NCBI GenBank assembly: GCA_030123645.1
Contig: JASJYE010000210.1
Coordinates: 1-5,141 of the forward strand
Origin: Candidatus Hydrogenedentota bacterium
Lineage (GTDB): Bacteria; Hydrogenedentota; Hydrogenedentia; Hydrogenedentales; GCA-2746185
Length of the DNA: 5,141 nucleotides
Direction of reading: 5' to 3'
This document shows, one piece after another, positions 5,113 to 5,141 of the stretch; within the stretch, counting starts at the first letter, position 1, and each line of letters opens with the position of its first letter. The notes below the pieces were generated by a model. The model had not been told where the DNA came from. It was given only the letters and a program-made list of their open reading frames with translations, and searched no databases. The translations under genes were made by a program, and so were the position numbers.

Positions 5113-5141
5113 ATGTGTCCGCAAAAAAGGGACAGACACGT
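5113..5141. repeat. Edge of a second inverted-repeat element at the window end
   Basis: GTGTC (5115-5119) pairs with GACAC (5135-5139) across an A-rich centre, and the pairing can extend by a U-G wobble and an A-T pair to 5113/5141. A competing hairpin is TGTCC (5116-5120) with GGACA (5130-5134). On the minus strand the end reads GTGTCTGTCCC followed by six T. I associate such sequence with edges of REP elements or REP-associated tyrosine transposase loci in environmental genomes, from memory only. The element is cut by the window end. Confidence 0.4.

Noticed and set aside
1..5141. CRISPR array, tRNA or rRNA gene
   Set aside because: I saw no regularly spaced direct repeats, no cloverleaf-like sequence and no rRNA-like conserved stretches on either strand when reading by eye.

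Overview
The window is about 5.1 kb of GC-rich bacterial DNA. It holds four protein genes, and two stretches near its ends are rich in repeats. Gene starts with Shine-Dalgarno sequences, sigma70-like -10 boxes and intergenic palindromic repeats all point to a bacterium, probably uncultivated. A lineage such as Hydrogenedentota or another PVC-like or deep-branching group is only a guess, because nothing here fixes the taxonomy. If the selenoprotein call is right, the host must have the SelA/SelB/SelC/SelD machinery, which is not in this window.

Layout. Bases 1-80 hold an imperfect G/C-rich inverted repeat. On the minus strand follow an SDR oxidoreductase of the 3-ketodihydrosphingosine reductase-like type (146-1054) and, upstream of it, a class I SAM-dependent methyltransferase (1126-1785). 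A ~100-base divergent promoter region (1786-1886) separates the methyltransferase from a plus-strand ThDP-dependent 2-keto acid decarboxylase of the pyruvate/indolepyruvate decarboxylase type (1887-3518), which ends at a probable intrinsic terminator. Next, on the minus strand, is a membrane-anchored DUF3179 protein (3732-4535). The last ~580 bases have no convincing gene. They hold a probable promoter for the DUF3179 gene, a palindromic repeat with perfect 14-base arms (5014-5062), and what looks like the edge of another repeat element at the right end.

The main discovery is in the DUF3179 gene. Conventional ORF calling splits it in two at a TGA (4041-4043), but both halves are in the same reading frame and both match the family. 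The TGA falls exactly where the family has the first Cys of its CPLC motif. It is followed directly by a two-tiered hairpin whose apical loop, GGUCU, matches that of the E. coli fdhF SECIS at nearly the same distance from the UGA. I therefore annotate the gene as one 267-residue selenoprotein with selenocysteine at residue 165.

The four genes do not form an evident single pathway. The methyltransferase and SDR may be co-transcribed. The decarboxylase and the selenoprotein converge and appear to be independent units.
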